Notes: a model not told the origin generated them from the sequence alone. 64,000 bases of DNA from Lactonifactor sp050944855 (GCA_050944855.1 JBMNRU010000006.1:79964-143963); one strand, 5' to 3'. Numbered from the stretch's first letter, positions 55,318 to 63,941 are shown. Program-made: numbers and translations.

Positions 55318-55368
55318 CTAAAAAAGCGCAAAAAAATAATGCGTAAATCCTAAACTGGACTTACGCAT
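55318..55368 (-). CDS. Putative 16-codon leader peptide upstream of MATE
   Basis: An ATG-to-TAG frame of 16 codons reading MRKSSLGFTHYFFALF lies across the leader terminator hairpin. Its stop TAG overlaps the AGGAGG site of the MATE gene. No strong ribosome binding site precedes it, so translation is not certain. A ribosome on it would block the hairpin. Confidence 0.4.
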   Translation of the reverse strand: MRKSSLGFTHYFFALF

Positions 55369-55369
55369 T
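55329..55369 (-). terminator. Terminator/attenuator hairpin in the MATE leader
   Basis: On the minus strand AATGCGTAAGTCC pairs with GGATTTACGCATT around AGTTTA (one mismatch), followed by ATTTTTTT. It sits between the promoter and the MATE ribosome binding site. Confidence 0.65.
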
Positions 55370-55387
55370 TTCTGCTACTCGTTGCAC

Positions 55388-55396
55388 TTACTGTAA
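55388..55396. promoter_or_regulatory. Dyad TTACTGTAA over the MATE -10
   Basis: TTAC-T-GTAA overlaps the -10 of the minus-strand MATE promoter. It could be an operator for the divergent merR, now truncated. Confidence 0.3.
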
Positions 55397-55418
55397 CACA
55401 TAGTCAAAATTTTTTCAA
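55390..55418 (-). promoter_or_regulatory. Promoter of the MATE gene
   Basis: Minus strand: TTGAAA (55418-55413), 17-nt spacer, TACAGT (55395-55390). Transcription would start about 75-80 nt upstream of the MATE start codon. Confidence 0.55.
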
Positions 55419-55451
55419 AGTCTTTTTTACAATTTTTTTGGAATTTTATGC

Positions 55452-55608
55452 TATAATTATATGGTAGCAAAGCTACCAGGAGAGTGCATTTCAGCCGACA
55501 TTTCGACGGCAGCCGTTGTGTCAAACGCAAAGTTTCGCTCGAACATCTCTCTGCATTATAGGTCTAATATTTCTGCTGTAATGTATTGAACCAAAAGGAG
55601 GTGTGATT
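55452..55608 (+). other. Structured leader of the 50-codon gene
   Basis: A TATAAT box (55452-55457) is followed by a TGGTAGC/GCTACCA hairpin (55462-55478) and further complementary stretches (CGACGG/CCGTTG, GACA/TGTC, AAAC/GTTT). No protein frame fits. This fills most of the gap between the MATE leader and the small gene. It may be a regulatory RNA; nothing beyond that can be read. Confidence 0.4.
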
Positions 55609-55761
55609 ATGAAACGTGTTAAAGCTGCGTGTATTCTTCAAACATTGGTTTTCGCACAGAAGCCTGAAATGGGTTATAGAAAAGAGCGTGCGCTGCAGAT
55701 CAACAAAGAAGAAATTGAGCATTACAGGGCGACTCTTGAACGTAGCAAGACCAGATATTAG
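55609..55761 (+). CDS. Small conserved-type protein, possibly truncated
   Basis: A 50-codon frame with a strong AAAAGGAGG site 7 nt before the ATG. The protein begins MKRVKAACILQTLVFAQKP and is mostly helical and charged, ending RSKTRY. Similar short proteins beginning MKR(V/I)KAAC are, to my recollection, common in Clostridia and usually longer (about 75 aa), so this copy may be cut short by its TAG. Function unknown. Confidence 0.5.
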   Translation: MKRVKAACILQTLVFAQKPEMGYRKERALQINKEEIEHYRATLERSKTRY

Positions 55762-55930
55762 ATTCTGACAAGTGTGTATTTTTTTCTATTTGAAAAGTCA
55801 AGAGTTAGATTATGAAATAAAAGAGATTGGAAATTCGCGAAATTTATATGGTCTTTTCTGAAACATGTAACAGGCAAATCCGTAAATAAGTATTGCTATT
55901 ACGTTAACGTAATAAATTATACTTAGACAT

Positions 55931-56134
55931 ATGGAGAAAGGAAAGATCGTAATGAAAAAAATCAATGAAGTAAGTCGGTTTGTGGGGGTAAGCAAGAGAA
56001 CCCTGCAATACTATGATAATGAGGATATTCTCCTTATTGAAAGAACATCTGATAATCATAGAGTATATGACTATCATAAATTGGAGCAGATCTGGAAAAA
56101 TTCATATCAAAAAGGCCCTCGGCATACACTGTAA
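55931..56134 (+). pseudogene. Truncated MerR-family regulator
   Basis: The frame holds a complete MerR DNA-binding helix-turn-helix (INEVSRFVGVSKRTLQYYDN) and the wing, but stops at residue 67 (counting from the ATG at 55931; ATG 55952 is a likelier start). Full MerR regulators need a further coiled coil and effector domain. The similarity ends near LEQIW at about 56095, exactly where the spoIIID promoter begins. It is therefore a remnant, probably of the regulator of the divergent MATE gene. Confidence 0.7.
56102..56130 (+). promoter_or_regulatory. Sigma-E promoter of spoIIID
   Basis: TCATATC (56102-56108), a 14-nt spacer, CATACACT (56123-56130): close to the sigma-E consensus, with an exact -10. 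spoIIID is a known sigma-E gene in Bacillus. The promoter begins at the end of the MerR homology. Confidence 0.7.
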
Positions 56135-56159
56135 AAACAGTGTCTTCGGGGGCTTATCC

Positions 56160-56417
56160 TTGAAAGAATATATAGAAGAACGGGCAGTGGAGATTGCCAG
56201 CTATATCATTGAAACAAAAGCAACAGTCAGGCAGACCGCAAAAAAATTTGGCGTCAGCAAGAGTACGGTACATAAGGACGTAACAGAGCGTCTGGCTCAG
56301 ATCAACCCCTCTTTAGCCAGTCAGGCCAGGGAGGTTCTGGATGTCAATAAACAGGAACGGCACATACGGGGAGGAATGGCTACAAGGGAAAAATATCTGA
56401 GGCTGGAAAACAGTTGA
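56160..56417 (+). CDS. spoIIID: Stage III sporulation regulator SpoIIID
   Basis: Mother-cell transcription factor of 85 aa. It has the highly conserved helix-turn-helix TVRQTAKKFGVSKSTVHKDV and ends in the NKQERHIRGGMATREKYL stretch typical of SpoIIID. The first codon appears to be TTG 56160, giving LKEYIEERAV; no ATG fits the expected N-terminus. A GGGGG stretch sits 7 nt upstream. Its promoter abuts the MerR remnant. Confidence 0.93.
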   Translation: MKEYIEERAVEIASYIIETKATVRQTAKKFGVSKSTVHKDVTERLAQINPSLASQAREVLDVNKQERHIRGGMATREKYLRLENS

Positions 56418-56524
56418 AGAATAAAGTGCGGGGCATGAAAGTGCTTCGCATTTTTACTTGTACTCTGAAAAAGAAAGAGGTACAATAAGGATGTTGTAAT
56501 TTGGCGAATGGTGGAGAATTTTGT

Positions 56525-57352
56525 ATGGAAAGAAAGATGCAGAAGCGTAATTCCGAGGGAATCCTGTTCCGGATGAAAGCGAGTATAGGAGGACTTTTAA
56601 ATAGAATAAATAAGAAATGGGCTATTTTGGCGGTTGTCGTAGTACTCATTGTTTTGATCGTGTTGGGAGTCAGAGCTGCCTGGCCAAAGGAGGATACCGG
56701 TGTTGCTCAGGGTGTTTCCCATCTGAAGGAATTGGAAGCAAAGGATATGGTAGCTGTGGAAAAGGAAGTAAAGCAGGTGCGGAAAGAAGCCCGTGCGGAA
56801 GCCCTGGCGAATGGAACGCTGCCTGTGTGGGCTCAGTTTAGTGATTATGTCATTTTTGGCGATTCCCGGACAGTGGGATTTTCTTATCATGAGTTTTTGG
56901 ATGAGCAGAGAATTTTGGCTGACGGCGGCCTTACGATTGCTGATATTCCCAACTATATGGATCAGATGAAGACACTGAATCCATCTTATCTGTTTTTATG
57001 CACAGGGCTGAACGACGTAAGTATTGGATATTGGAATACACCGGAAGAATATGTGACTGCATTTGAAGAGCAGATGCAGGCGCTTATGGAGCTTCTTCCT
57101 GATACTCAGATTTATATTAACTCTATTTTTCCGGCACAGGATCCGGCGTTTGAAAGGTCAAGTGCCTGGAGAAATATTCCGGATTATAATGTGGCGGTAA
57201 AAGCCTGGTGTGAAGAAAAGGGCTATCATTATATTGATAATACACAGGTCTATGAAGAACATAAGGATCTGTATGATGAAGATGGAATTCATTTTAAAAA
57301 GGAATTTTATGAGTATTGGGCAATGAATATGCTGACTGAGGTAGAAATGTGA
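56525..57352 (+). CDS. Membrane-anchored SGNH/GDSL-type hydrolase
   Basis: Protein of 275 aa with an N-terminal membrane helix (residues about 32-52), a helical linker and an SGNH domain. Block I reads FGDSRT, block III TGLNDVS, and block V DEDGIHF, supplying Ser, Asn, Asp and His. ATG 56525 is 8 nt after GGAG. It overlaps the DUF4358 gene (TGATG). In context with an MBOAT and a DHHW protein, it may handle O-acyl groups on a surface polymer. Confidence 0.85.
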   Translation: MERKMQKRNSEGILFRMKASIGGLLNRINKKWAILAVVVVLIVLIVLGVRAAWPKEDTGVAQGVSHLKELEAKDMVAVEKEVKQVRKEARAEALANGTLPVWAQFSDYVIFGDSRTVGFSYHEFLDEQRILADGGLTIADIPNYMDQMKTLNPSYLFLCTGLNDVSIGYWNTPEEYVTAFEEQMQALMELLPDTQIYINSIFPAQDPAFERSSAWRNIPDYNVAVKAWCEEKGYHYIDNTQVYEEHKDLYDEDGIHFKKEFYEYWAMNMLTEVEM

Positions 57353-57834
57353 TGGAACAGTTTAAAAAAGGTATCAGTTTTATTAAATATGTATTGATTG
57401 TTTTGCTGCTTGTATTTATTGTGAGTCTTTTGAGAGGCGGTGATATCAGCAATGCCCAGATGGCGGACGTGGACCGCGCGGTGACAAAGGCTATTGACAT
57501 GGAAGGGCTGTCAGCAGCGGACAATCGTATGATAAAACGGCTGTATGGTATTAATGGAAATGATTATGCAGATGTGATGTTGTATGTGTCCGGCTCCAAC
57601 ATGGAGGTGGAAGAGGTGCTGCTTGTGAAGCTGAAGGATACGGCACAGGCAGAAGCTGTGGAGATGGCAGTGAATGAGCGATTGGACAAGCAGCTGGAGA
57701 GCTTTGAAGGATATGGACCGGAGCAGTGTAAGCTGTTGGAGGATCATGTTTTGGATATTCAGGGAAATTATATTCTGTTTGTAGTGCATCAGGAAGCAAA
57801 AGCAGCAGATAAAGCTTTCCAAAAGAGTTTATAG
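57352..57834 (+). CDS. DUF4358 family protein
   Basis: Protein of 160 aa. An N-terminal membrane helix is followed by the DUF4358 domain (LYGINGNDYADVMLYVSGSN, then VEEVLLVKL and AEAVEMAV). Function unknown. The start ATG overlaps the stop of the SGNH gene. DUF4358 genes often sit beside MBOAT and SGNH genes in this family of bacteria (recollection), so it is probably part of the same envelope system. Confidence 0.8.
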   Translation: MEQFKKGISFIKYVLIVLLLVFIVSLLRGGDISNAQMADVDRAVTKAIDMEGLSAADNRMIKRLYGINGNDYADVMLYVSGSNMEVEEVLLVKLKDTAQAEAVEMAVNERLDKQLESFEGYGPEQCKLLEDHVLDIQGNYILFVVHQEAKAADKAFQKSL

Positions 57835-57854
57835 GATAGAAGGAAGAAAAAGTT

Positions 57855-59264
57855 ATGATATTTAGCAGCGTCTTTTTTATGTTTGTATTTTTACCAATTG
57901 TCCTTCTGGCATACTTTCTTGTCCCGAGGGTGCTGAAAAACACTGTGATTCTCATTGCGAGTCTGATTTTTTATGCCTGGGGAGAACCGGTATATATCCT
58001 GCTGATGATCTTCAGTATTATATACAATTATGTGGCAGGCGTGGAGATTGATTATCACAAGTCAGAAGGTCGGGATAAGCAGGCGAAAATTGCTTTTTGG
58101 ATGGCCATTGGCGTGAATCTGGGAATTTTGGGATTCTTCAAATATTATGGATTCCTTATCGAGAATCTGAATGCAATTCTTCCTGTGGATATTCCGTACC
58201 GTCCGCTTGCTCTGCCGATTGGTATTTCATTTTATACGTTCCAGACGTTATCTTATATTATTGATGTATATAAAGGAAAAGTGGCAGTACAGAAAAATCC
58301 CATTTATTTTGGAACCTATATTTCTATGTTCCCTCAGCTGATAGCCGGTCCAATTGTCCGCTATGCAGATGTGGAGCAGCAGCTGGCCAACCGCCGGTTA
58401 ACCATTGCAGGATTTGGTGACGGAGCAGCCTGGTTTCTTCGAGGTCTGGGAAAGAAGGTACTTTTGGCCAATAATATTGGTATGGCCTATGATGCCATTG
58501 CGGCTTTGCCGTCAGGAGAAGTGTCGGTGCTGACCGCGTGGATTGGCGTTGCTGCGTATACGTTCCAGATTTATTTTGACTTCAGCGGATATTCGGATAT
58601 GGCCATTGGTTTAGGTAAAATGTTTGGCTTTGAGTTCATGAAGAACTTTGATTATCCCTATACATCCGGTAGTGTTACAGAATTCTGGAGAAGATGGCAT
58701 ATTTCCTTGGGATCTTGGTTCCGGGAGTATGTGTATATTCCTCTGGGAGGCAATCGTGTCAGTACCCAAAAACAGATTCGGAATATTTTTGTTGTATGGC
58801 TTCTCACCGGTTTCTGGCATGGAGCGGCATGGAATTTTATTTTCTGGGGGCTGTACTATGGAGTAATCCTGTTATTGGAAAAGTTTGTATTGAAAAATGT
58901 ACTGGAACATTTGCCGGGTGTGGTGAAACACATTTATACGATGTTTCTGGTTATGATCGGATGGGTGCTGTTCTTCTCGCCAAATATGGGAAGTGCGTTA
59001 AGTTATATGGGAACTTTGTTCGGAATCGGTGCAAATGGCCTTATGGATGGAACCGCATGGTATTATTTATCTAATTATTTTGTGCTTTTTCTGGTTCTGA
59101 TTTTATGTTCTATACCATATACTTATAAGAGATTTGCTCAGTGTGCTGTGGGAGGAAAAGTGAGCCGAAGTTTTGTTTTAGTGGTTTATGGTTTGATTTT
59201 CATCTTATCCGCCGCATATTTGGTAAATGCTACATATAATCCATTTTTGTATTTCAGATTTTAG
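57855..59264 (+). CDS. MBOAT-family O-acyltransferase
   Basis: Membrane-bound O-acyltransferase of 469 aa with about ten to twelve helices, AlgI-like. The conserved catalytic-type histidine lies in WLLTGFWHGAAWNFIFWG, with the FDFSGYSDMAIGLGKMFG and FWRRWHISLGSWFREYVYIPLGG motifs nearby. It would transfer acyl groups, usually acetyl, across the membrane to a polymer. The DHHW gene begins 15 nt later. Confidence 0.92.
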   Translation: MIFSSVFFMFVFLPIVLLAYFLVPRVLKNTVILIASLIFYAWGEPVYILLMIFSIIYNYVAGVEIDYHKSEGRDKQAKIAFWMAIGVNLGILGFFKYYGFLIENLNAILPVDIPYRPLALPIGISFYTFQTLSYIIDVYKGKVAVQKNPIYFGTYISMFPQLIAGPIVRYADVEQQLANRRLTIAGFGDGAAWFLRGLGKKVLLANNIGMAYDAIAALPSGEVSVLTAWIGVAAYTFQIYFDFSGYSDMAIGLGKMFGFEFMKNFDYPYTSGSVTEFWRRWHISLGSWFREYVYIPLGGNRVSTQKQIRNIFVVWLLTGFWHGAAWNFIFWGLYYGVILLLEKFVLKNVLEHLPGVVKHIYTMFLVMIGWVLFFSPNMGSALSYMGTLFGIGANGLMDGTAWYYLSNYFVLFLVLILCSIPYTYKRFAQCAVGGKVSRSFVLVVYGLIFILSAAYLVNATYNPFLYFRF

Positions 59265-59279
59265 GAAGGGTCGCTGGAA

Positions 59280-60500
59280 ATGTCACTGAATGAAGATAGA
59301 AGAACCGAACGACGGAAAATACGGGGAAGAAGACTGAATCAGGTGTATTCCCGCTTGGCGATAATTTTCGCAGTCGTATTGCTTGTTGTTCTTATAGTTA
59401 ACATAATAAAACCATCCACGGATTTTTCAACATCAGAAAACAGAGTATTGGCGCAGAGACCGGAATTTACCTGGGAATCTGTAAAAAGCGGCAAGTTTAT
59501 GTCGGAGTTTGAAAGCTATGTGTCTGATCAGTTTTTTATGAGAGATCAGTGGATCACATTAAAATTATATGAGGACAAGCTTTTGGGCAAGAAGGAGTCC
59601 AATGGTGTATATCTGGGAAAAGACGGTTATTTGATGGGTGTACTGGGTACGCCGGATTGGGATAATGTGAATAAAAATGCCCAGAGCATCGGAGAATTTG
59701 CAGCGAGACATGCAGATATTCCGGTTTATATGGCTTTAGTGCCGAATGCAGCTTATATTTTGGAAAGTAAGATGCCGTCCGGAGCTCCGGTAAGGGATCA
59801 GGCGAAGGATATTGCGGATGTAATGTCGGCAGCAGGCAGCCAGGTGAAGCCTATTGATGTCATAGAAACGCTGAAAAAGCATGCAGAGGAAGATATCTAC
59901 TATAAGACAGACCATCACTGGACAAGTCTTGGAGCTTACTATGCATTTTATGATGTGGCAACAGCCATGAATATTTCCGGTCCTGAGACTGAATATAATA
60001 TTTATACAGTGGCGGATGATTTCCAGGGGACATTGGCATCTAAAAGCGGTTATCATGGTTCCAAAGACCGTGTGCAGATCTATGAGCCAAAGAATGTAAA
60101 CCCAGATTATATTGTTCTTTATACGGAAGAGGGAGAGAAAACCACTTCCATTTACAGCAGCGATGCGTTGAAAGAACAAGATAAATATACGGTGTTTTTC
60201 GGGGGCAACCACGCCCGTATTGAGATCAGTACAACACAGAAAGAGCAAAAGAATCTGCTTTTATTCAAAGATTCTTATGCCAACTGTTTTGTACAGTTTT
60301 TACTGCCTTACTATCAAAATATTGTAATTGTAGATCCCCGGTATTTTTACGATGATGTAGACAGTATCATCGAAAATTATGCAATTACGGATGTGTTATT
60401 CCTTTATAATGCGGACACATTTTTAAGTGATAATTCTATCGCCGATGTATTGGCAGTGGAAGAAACAACAGAAGAAACGACAGGAGAAGGTGCACAGTAA
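59280..60500 (+). CDS. DHHW-family protein, AlgJ/AlgX-like
   Basis: Protein of 406 aa. An N-terminal membrane helix is followed by an SGNH-like fold carrying the TDHHWTSLGAYYAF motif and LLLFKDSYANCF, which hold the His/Asp and Ser expected of AlgJ/AlgX-like acyl transfer proteins. It probably takes the acyl group from the MBOAT protein and passes it to polymer. The MATE gene start overlaps its stop (TAATG). Confidence 0.85.
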   Translation: MSLNEDRRTERRKIRGRRLNQVYSRLAIIFAVVLLVVLIVNIIKPSTDFSTSENRVLAQRPEFTWESVKSGKFMSEFESYVSDQFFMRDQWITLKLYEDKLLGKKESNGVYLGKDGYLMGVLGTPDWDNVNKNAQSIGEFAARHADIPVYMALVPNAAYILESKMPSGAPVRDQAKDIADVMSAAGSQVKPIDVIETLKKHAEEDIYYKTDHHWTSLGAYYAFYDVATAMNISGPETEYNIYTVADDFQGTLASKSGYHGSKDRVQIYEPKNVNPDYIVLYTEEGEKTTSIYSSDALKEQDKYTVFFGGNHARIEISTTQKEQKNLLLFKDSYANCFVQFLLPYYQNIVIVDPRYFYDDVDSIIENYAITDVLFLYNADTFLSDNSIADVLAVEETTEETTGEGAQ

Positions 60501-61861
60501 TGAACAAAAAGACACAAGTTGACAAAAGCAAGTATTTATTTAGTAATAAAGCGTTAATTGCATTAATTGTTCCATTGATCGTGGAACAATTTTTGCAGGC
60601 ATTTGTAGGACTTGCGGATTCCATCATGGTAGCCAGTGTGGGAGAAGCGGCCGTATCCGGCGTTTCCCTTGTAGACACGGTCATGATTTTGTTGATTAAT
60701 ATATTTGCTGCACTGGCCACAGGAGGTGCTGTGGTAGCAGGGCAGTATATCGGAAAAAAACGCCCGGAGATGGGATGCAGGGCAGCTAACCAGCTTATGC
60801 TGGTTACTTTTTTTTCCTCCGTTGTGGTAATGATTCTTGGCTATATGCTCCGTAATTTCATTTTACATGTAGTATTCGGTCAGATCACGGAGGAGGTTTT
60901 GTATAACAGTAATCTGTACTTGCTCATTGTATTTGCCTCCATACCGTTTATCGCATTATATAATGCGGGTGCGGCGATCTTCCGTTCTATGGGTAATTCT
61001 AAGATTTCCATGAATACAGTATTGCTGATGAACAGTATCAATCTTGGAGGCAATGCGCTGCTGATTTATGGCTTGGGCTTTGGCGTAGAAGGGGTGGCGA
61101 TTCCTACCCTGGTATCCCGTGTGGTTGCCTGCGTGGTAATCCTGATGCTGCTTCGGAATGAAAAATATCTGATTCACTTTCCGCGTCCAATATCCTTTCA
61201 TCTGGATAGGATGCTGGTAAAGAAAATTTTATATATCGGCGTCCCCAATGGTCTGGAAAACAGTATGTTCCAGCTGGGAAAAATTCTGGTGTTAAGTGTT
61301 GTATCCGGTATGGGAACCGCATCCATTGCGGCGAATGCCGTTTCCAACAATATCGCCACGTTTGCGGTTCTGCCGGGACTGGCAGCAGGATTTGCGCTGC
61401 TCACAGTGGTATCTCAGTGCGTGGGCGCCAATGACTATGCACAGGCCAGATATTATACCAAGAAAATTATTTCCATCGTATATGGTTTATTCATTTTGGT
61501 TAATCTGGTGGTGATTGGCCTGCTTCCCGTTGTGATGAAAATTTATAATCTGTCACCGGAGGCCACAGAATATGCAACGAGGATTATTATTTATCATTCC
61601 CTTTGCGCTGTATTGATCTGGCCCTTGGCCTTTACGCTGGCCAATACTCTGCGGGCAGCCAACGATGTGCGTTATACCATGGTTTTATCCATCATTTCCA
61701 TGTGGACTTTCCGTATCGGTTTCAGTTACATTCTGGGAGTGTTCCTGGGCTGGGGTGTATTTGGTGTCTGGGTGGCAATGACGATAGACTGGGTTTTCCG
61801 AACCATTTGCTTTGTGACCCGCTACATTCGCGGAAAATGGCAGCATCAATATATTGCCTGA
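60500..61861 (+). CDS. MATE-family transporter in the acylation operon
   Basis: Protein of 453 aa with about twelve helices and MATE features (ALIVPLIVEQFLQAFVGLADSIMVA). The start overlaps the DHHW stop, so it is the fifth gene of the operon. A role in moving a polymer precursor or a drug is possible; the family alone does not decide. It ends just before the 61-bp repeat array. Confidence 0.85.
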   Translation: MNKKTQVDKSKYLFSNKALIALIVPLIVEQFLQAFVGLADSIMVASVGEAAVSGVSLVDTVMILLINIFAALATGGAVVAGQYIGKKRPEMGCRAANQLMLVTFFSSVVVMILGYMLRNFILHVVFGQITEEVLYNSNLYLLIVFASIPFIALYNAGAAIFRSMGNSKISMNTVLLMNSINLGGNALLIYGLGFGVEGVAIPTLVSRVVACVVILMLLRNEKYLIHFPRPISFHLDRMLVKKILYIGVPNGLENSMFQLGKILVLSVVSGMGTASIAANAVSNNIATFAVLPGLAAGFALLTVVSQCVGANDYAQARYYTKKIISIVYGLFILVNLVVIGLLPVVMKIYNLSPEATEYATRIIIYHSLCAVLIWPLAFTLANTLRAANDVRYTMVLSIISMWTFRIGFSYILGVFLGWGVFGVWVAMTIDWVFRTICFVTRYIRGKWQHQYIA

Positions 61862-61912
61862 CGGAAAAATTTTTTCTTGTCAATGCGAAATGATAGGAAT
61901 ATAATACCCAAA

Positions 61913-62293
61913 GGGCATCCCGTAATACATGCCCTACAGGCGGGCGCGCATAGCGCGGCAAGGTATACCCCCAGGGCATCCCGTAATACATACCCTACGG
62001 GCGGGCGCGCACAGCGCGGCAAGGTATACCCCCAGGGCATCCCGTAATACATACCCTACGGGCGGGCGCGCGCAGCGCGGCAAGGTATACCCAAAGAGCA
62101 TCCCGTAATACATGCCCTACAGGCGGGCGCGTATAGCGCGATAAGGTATACCCCCAGGGCATCCCGTAATACATGCCCTACGGGCGGGCGCGCACAGCGC
62201 GGCAAGGTATACCCAAAGAGCATCCCGTAATACATGCCCTACAGGCGGGCGCGTATAGCGCGATAAGGTATACCCCAGGGTATGCCGTAATAT
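61913..62293. repeat. 61-bp GC-rich tandem repeat array
   Basis: Six near-complete copies of a 61-bp unit start with GGGCATCCCG or GAGCATCCCG, followed by a partial seventh. CATC positions are 61916, 61977, 62038, 62099, 62160 and 62221: an exact 61-base period. Each unit holds a GGGCAT...ATGCCC inverted repeat and GCGCG pairs. Two variants alternate as A-B-B-A-B-A. There are no spacers, so it is not CRISPR. Apparent reading frames across it are artefacts. Confidence 0.9.
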
Positions 62294-62340
62294 TAAAATA
62301 AAAAAGATATGAAGATACAGAGCAGACAGGAGGAGCAAAT

Positions 62341-63885
62341 ATGAAAAAAGAGACAGTAATTGTACTGGATTTTGGCGGTCAGTATAATCAGCTGATAGCA
62401 AGACGTGTGCGGGAATGTAATGTATACTGCGAGATCTATTCATACAAAACGGATATCGAAAAAATCAAAGAAATAAAACCGAAGGGTATTATTTTCACCG
62501 GCGGACCAAACAGTGTTTATCTGGAGGATTCACCAAAATATGCAGAGGAAATCTATGAACTGGGTGTGCCGATCCTGGGTATCTGTTATGGATCACAGCT
62601 TATGATGCATCAGCTGGGCGGCCGCGTATGCAAAGCTCCTGTCCGTGAATATGGAAAAATTGAAGTGACCGTAGATACTACTTCTAAATTATTTGAACAG
62701 GTGTCAGAGAAAACGATTTGCTGGATGAGTCATAACGATTATATAGAAGAAAAAGCACCGGCATTTGATATCATTGCACACACACCGGACTGTCCGGTAG
62801 CTGCAGTTCAGGATGAAAGCCGTAAGTTATATGCGGTGCAGTTCCATCCTGAGGTACTTCATACCCGGGAGGGTAAGAAGATGCTGTCAAACTTTGTATA
62901 TAATATCTGCGAATGTGTGGGCGACTGGAAAATGGATGCCTTTGTAGAAGAATCCATTGCGGCGATCCGTAAAAAAGTCGGGAACGGCAAAGTGCTTTGT
63001 GCTCTTTCAGGAGGAGTGGATTCGTCTGTAGCTGCAGTTATGTTGTCCAGAGCAGTGGGCAATCAGCTTACCTGTGTATTTGTAGATCACGGTTTGCTCC
63101 GTAAAAACGAAGGCGATGAGGTGGAAGCTGTATTCGGTCCGGATGGAAACTACGATTTGAATTTTATCCGTGTCAATGCGCAGGAACGCTTTTATAAACG
63201 CTTAAAAGGTGTGACAGAACCGGAGGACAAGCGTGCGATCATCGGGGAAGAATTCATCCGTGTTTTTGAAGAGGAAGCAAAGAAAATCGGCGCCGTAGAC
63301 TTTCTGGTACAGGGAACCATTTATCCGGATGTAGTAGAAAGTGGTGTGGGCGGTGAATCCACAGTAATTAAATCTCATCATAATGTAGGCGGTCTGCCGG
63401 ATTACGTAGACTTTAAAGAAATCATAGAACCGCTTCGTGATTTGTTTAAAGATGAGGTGCGAAAAGTTGGATTGGAACTGGGAATTCCAGAATACCTGGT
63501 ATACAGACAGCCATTCCCGGGTCCGGGTCTGGGCGTCCGGATCGTGGGTGAGGTGACTGCAGACAAAGTAGCGATGGTGCAGGATGCTGACGCCATCTGG
63601 CGGGAAGAATTGGAGAAAGCCGGTGTACACAAGGAACTGGGCCAGTACTTTGCAGCCCTGACCAATATGCGTTCTGTTGGTGTTATGGGAGATGAGAGAA
63701 CCTATGATTACGCTGTGGCGTTAAGAGCCGTGACGACGACAGATTTTATGACGGCTGAGTTTGCTGAGATTCCGTGGGAAGTAATTGGAAAAGTGTCCAG
63801 TAGGATCGTAAATGAAGTAAAACACGTAAATCGAGTCATGTATGATTGTACCGGGAAGCCACCGGCGACGATTGAGTTCGAGTAG
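62341..63885 (+). CDS. guaA: GMP synthase, glutamine-hydrolysing
   Basis: Enzyme of 514 aa that converts XMP to GMP. The class I glutamine amidotransferase domain (about 1-190) has catalytic GICYGSQ (Cys) and VQFHPE (His). The ATP pyrophosphatase domain has SGGVDSSV, and the dimerisation domain ends PPATIEFE. AGGAG precedes ATG 62341. The 3' end of guaA is a known integration site for mobile elements in many bacteria, and short direct repeats follow here. Confidence 0.97.
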   Translation: MKKETVIVLDFGGQYNQLIARRVRECNVYCEIYSYKTDIEKIKEIKPKGIIFTGGPNSVYLEDSPKYAEEIYELGVPILGICYGSQLMMHQLGGRVCKAPVREYGKIEVTVDTTSKLFEQVSEKTICWMSHNDYIEEKAPAFDIIAHTPDCPVAAVQDESRKLYAVQFHPEVLHTREGKKMLSNFVYNICECVGDWKMDAFVEESIAAIRKKVGNGKVLCALSGGVDSSVAAVMLSRAVGNQLTCVFVDHGLLRKNEGDEVEAVFGPDGNYDLNFIRVNAQERFYKRLKGVTEPEDKRAIIGEEFIRVFEEEAKKIGAVDFLVQGTIYPDVVESGVGGESTVIKSHHNVGGLPDYVDFKEIIEPLRDLFKDEVRKVGLELGIPEYLVYRQPFPGPGLGVRIVGEVTADKVAMVQDADAIWREELEKAGVHKELGQYFAALTNMRSVGVMGDERTYDYAVALRAVTTTDFMTAEFAEIPWEVIGKVSSRIVNEVKHVNRVMYDCTGKPPATIEFE

Positions 63886-63900
63886 CTTGAAAAATCGCGG

Positions 63901-63923
63901 AAAAGCCCATAAATAAAGGCTTT
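63901..63923 (+). other. Hairpin just after guaA
   Basis: AAAAGCC (63901-63907) pairs with GGCTTT (63918-63923). There is no T run, so it is a weak terminator at best. Confidence 0.35.
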
Positions 63924-63941
63924 GCGGGGTGTCGAAAAGAC

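Noticed and set aside
61913..62293. CRISPR array
   Set aside because: Whole units repeat head to tail without unique spacers, and no cas gene is nearby.
61722..62443. Minus-strand frames reading a repeated MYYGMPWGYTLPR-type peptide
   Set aside because: They come from the 61-bp repeats; the period is not a multiple of three, so successive copies change frame.
63931..63938. Spo0A-like TGTCGAA box after guaA
   Set aside because: Isolated match with no promoter or sporulation gene attached; expected by chance.
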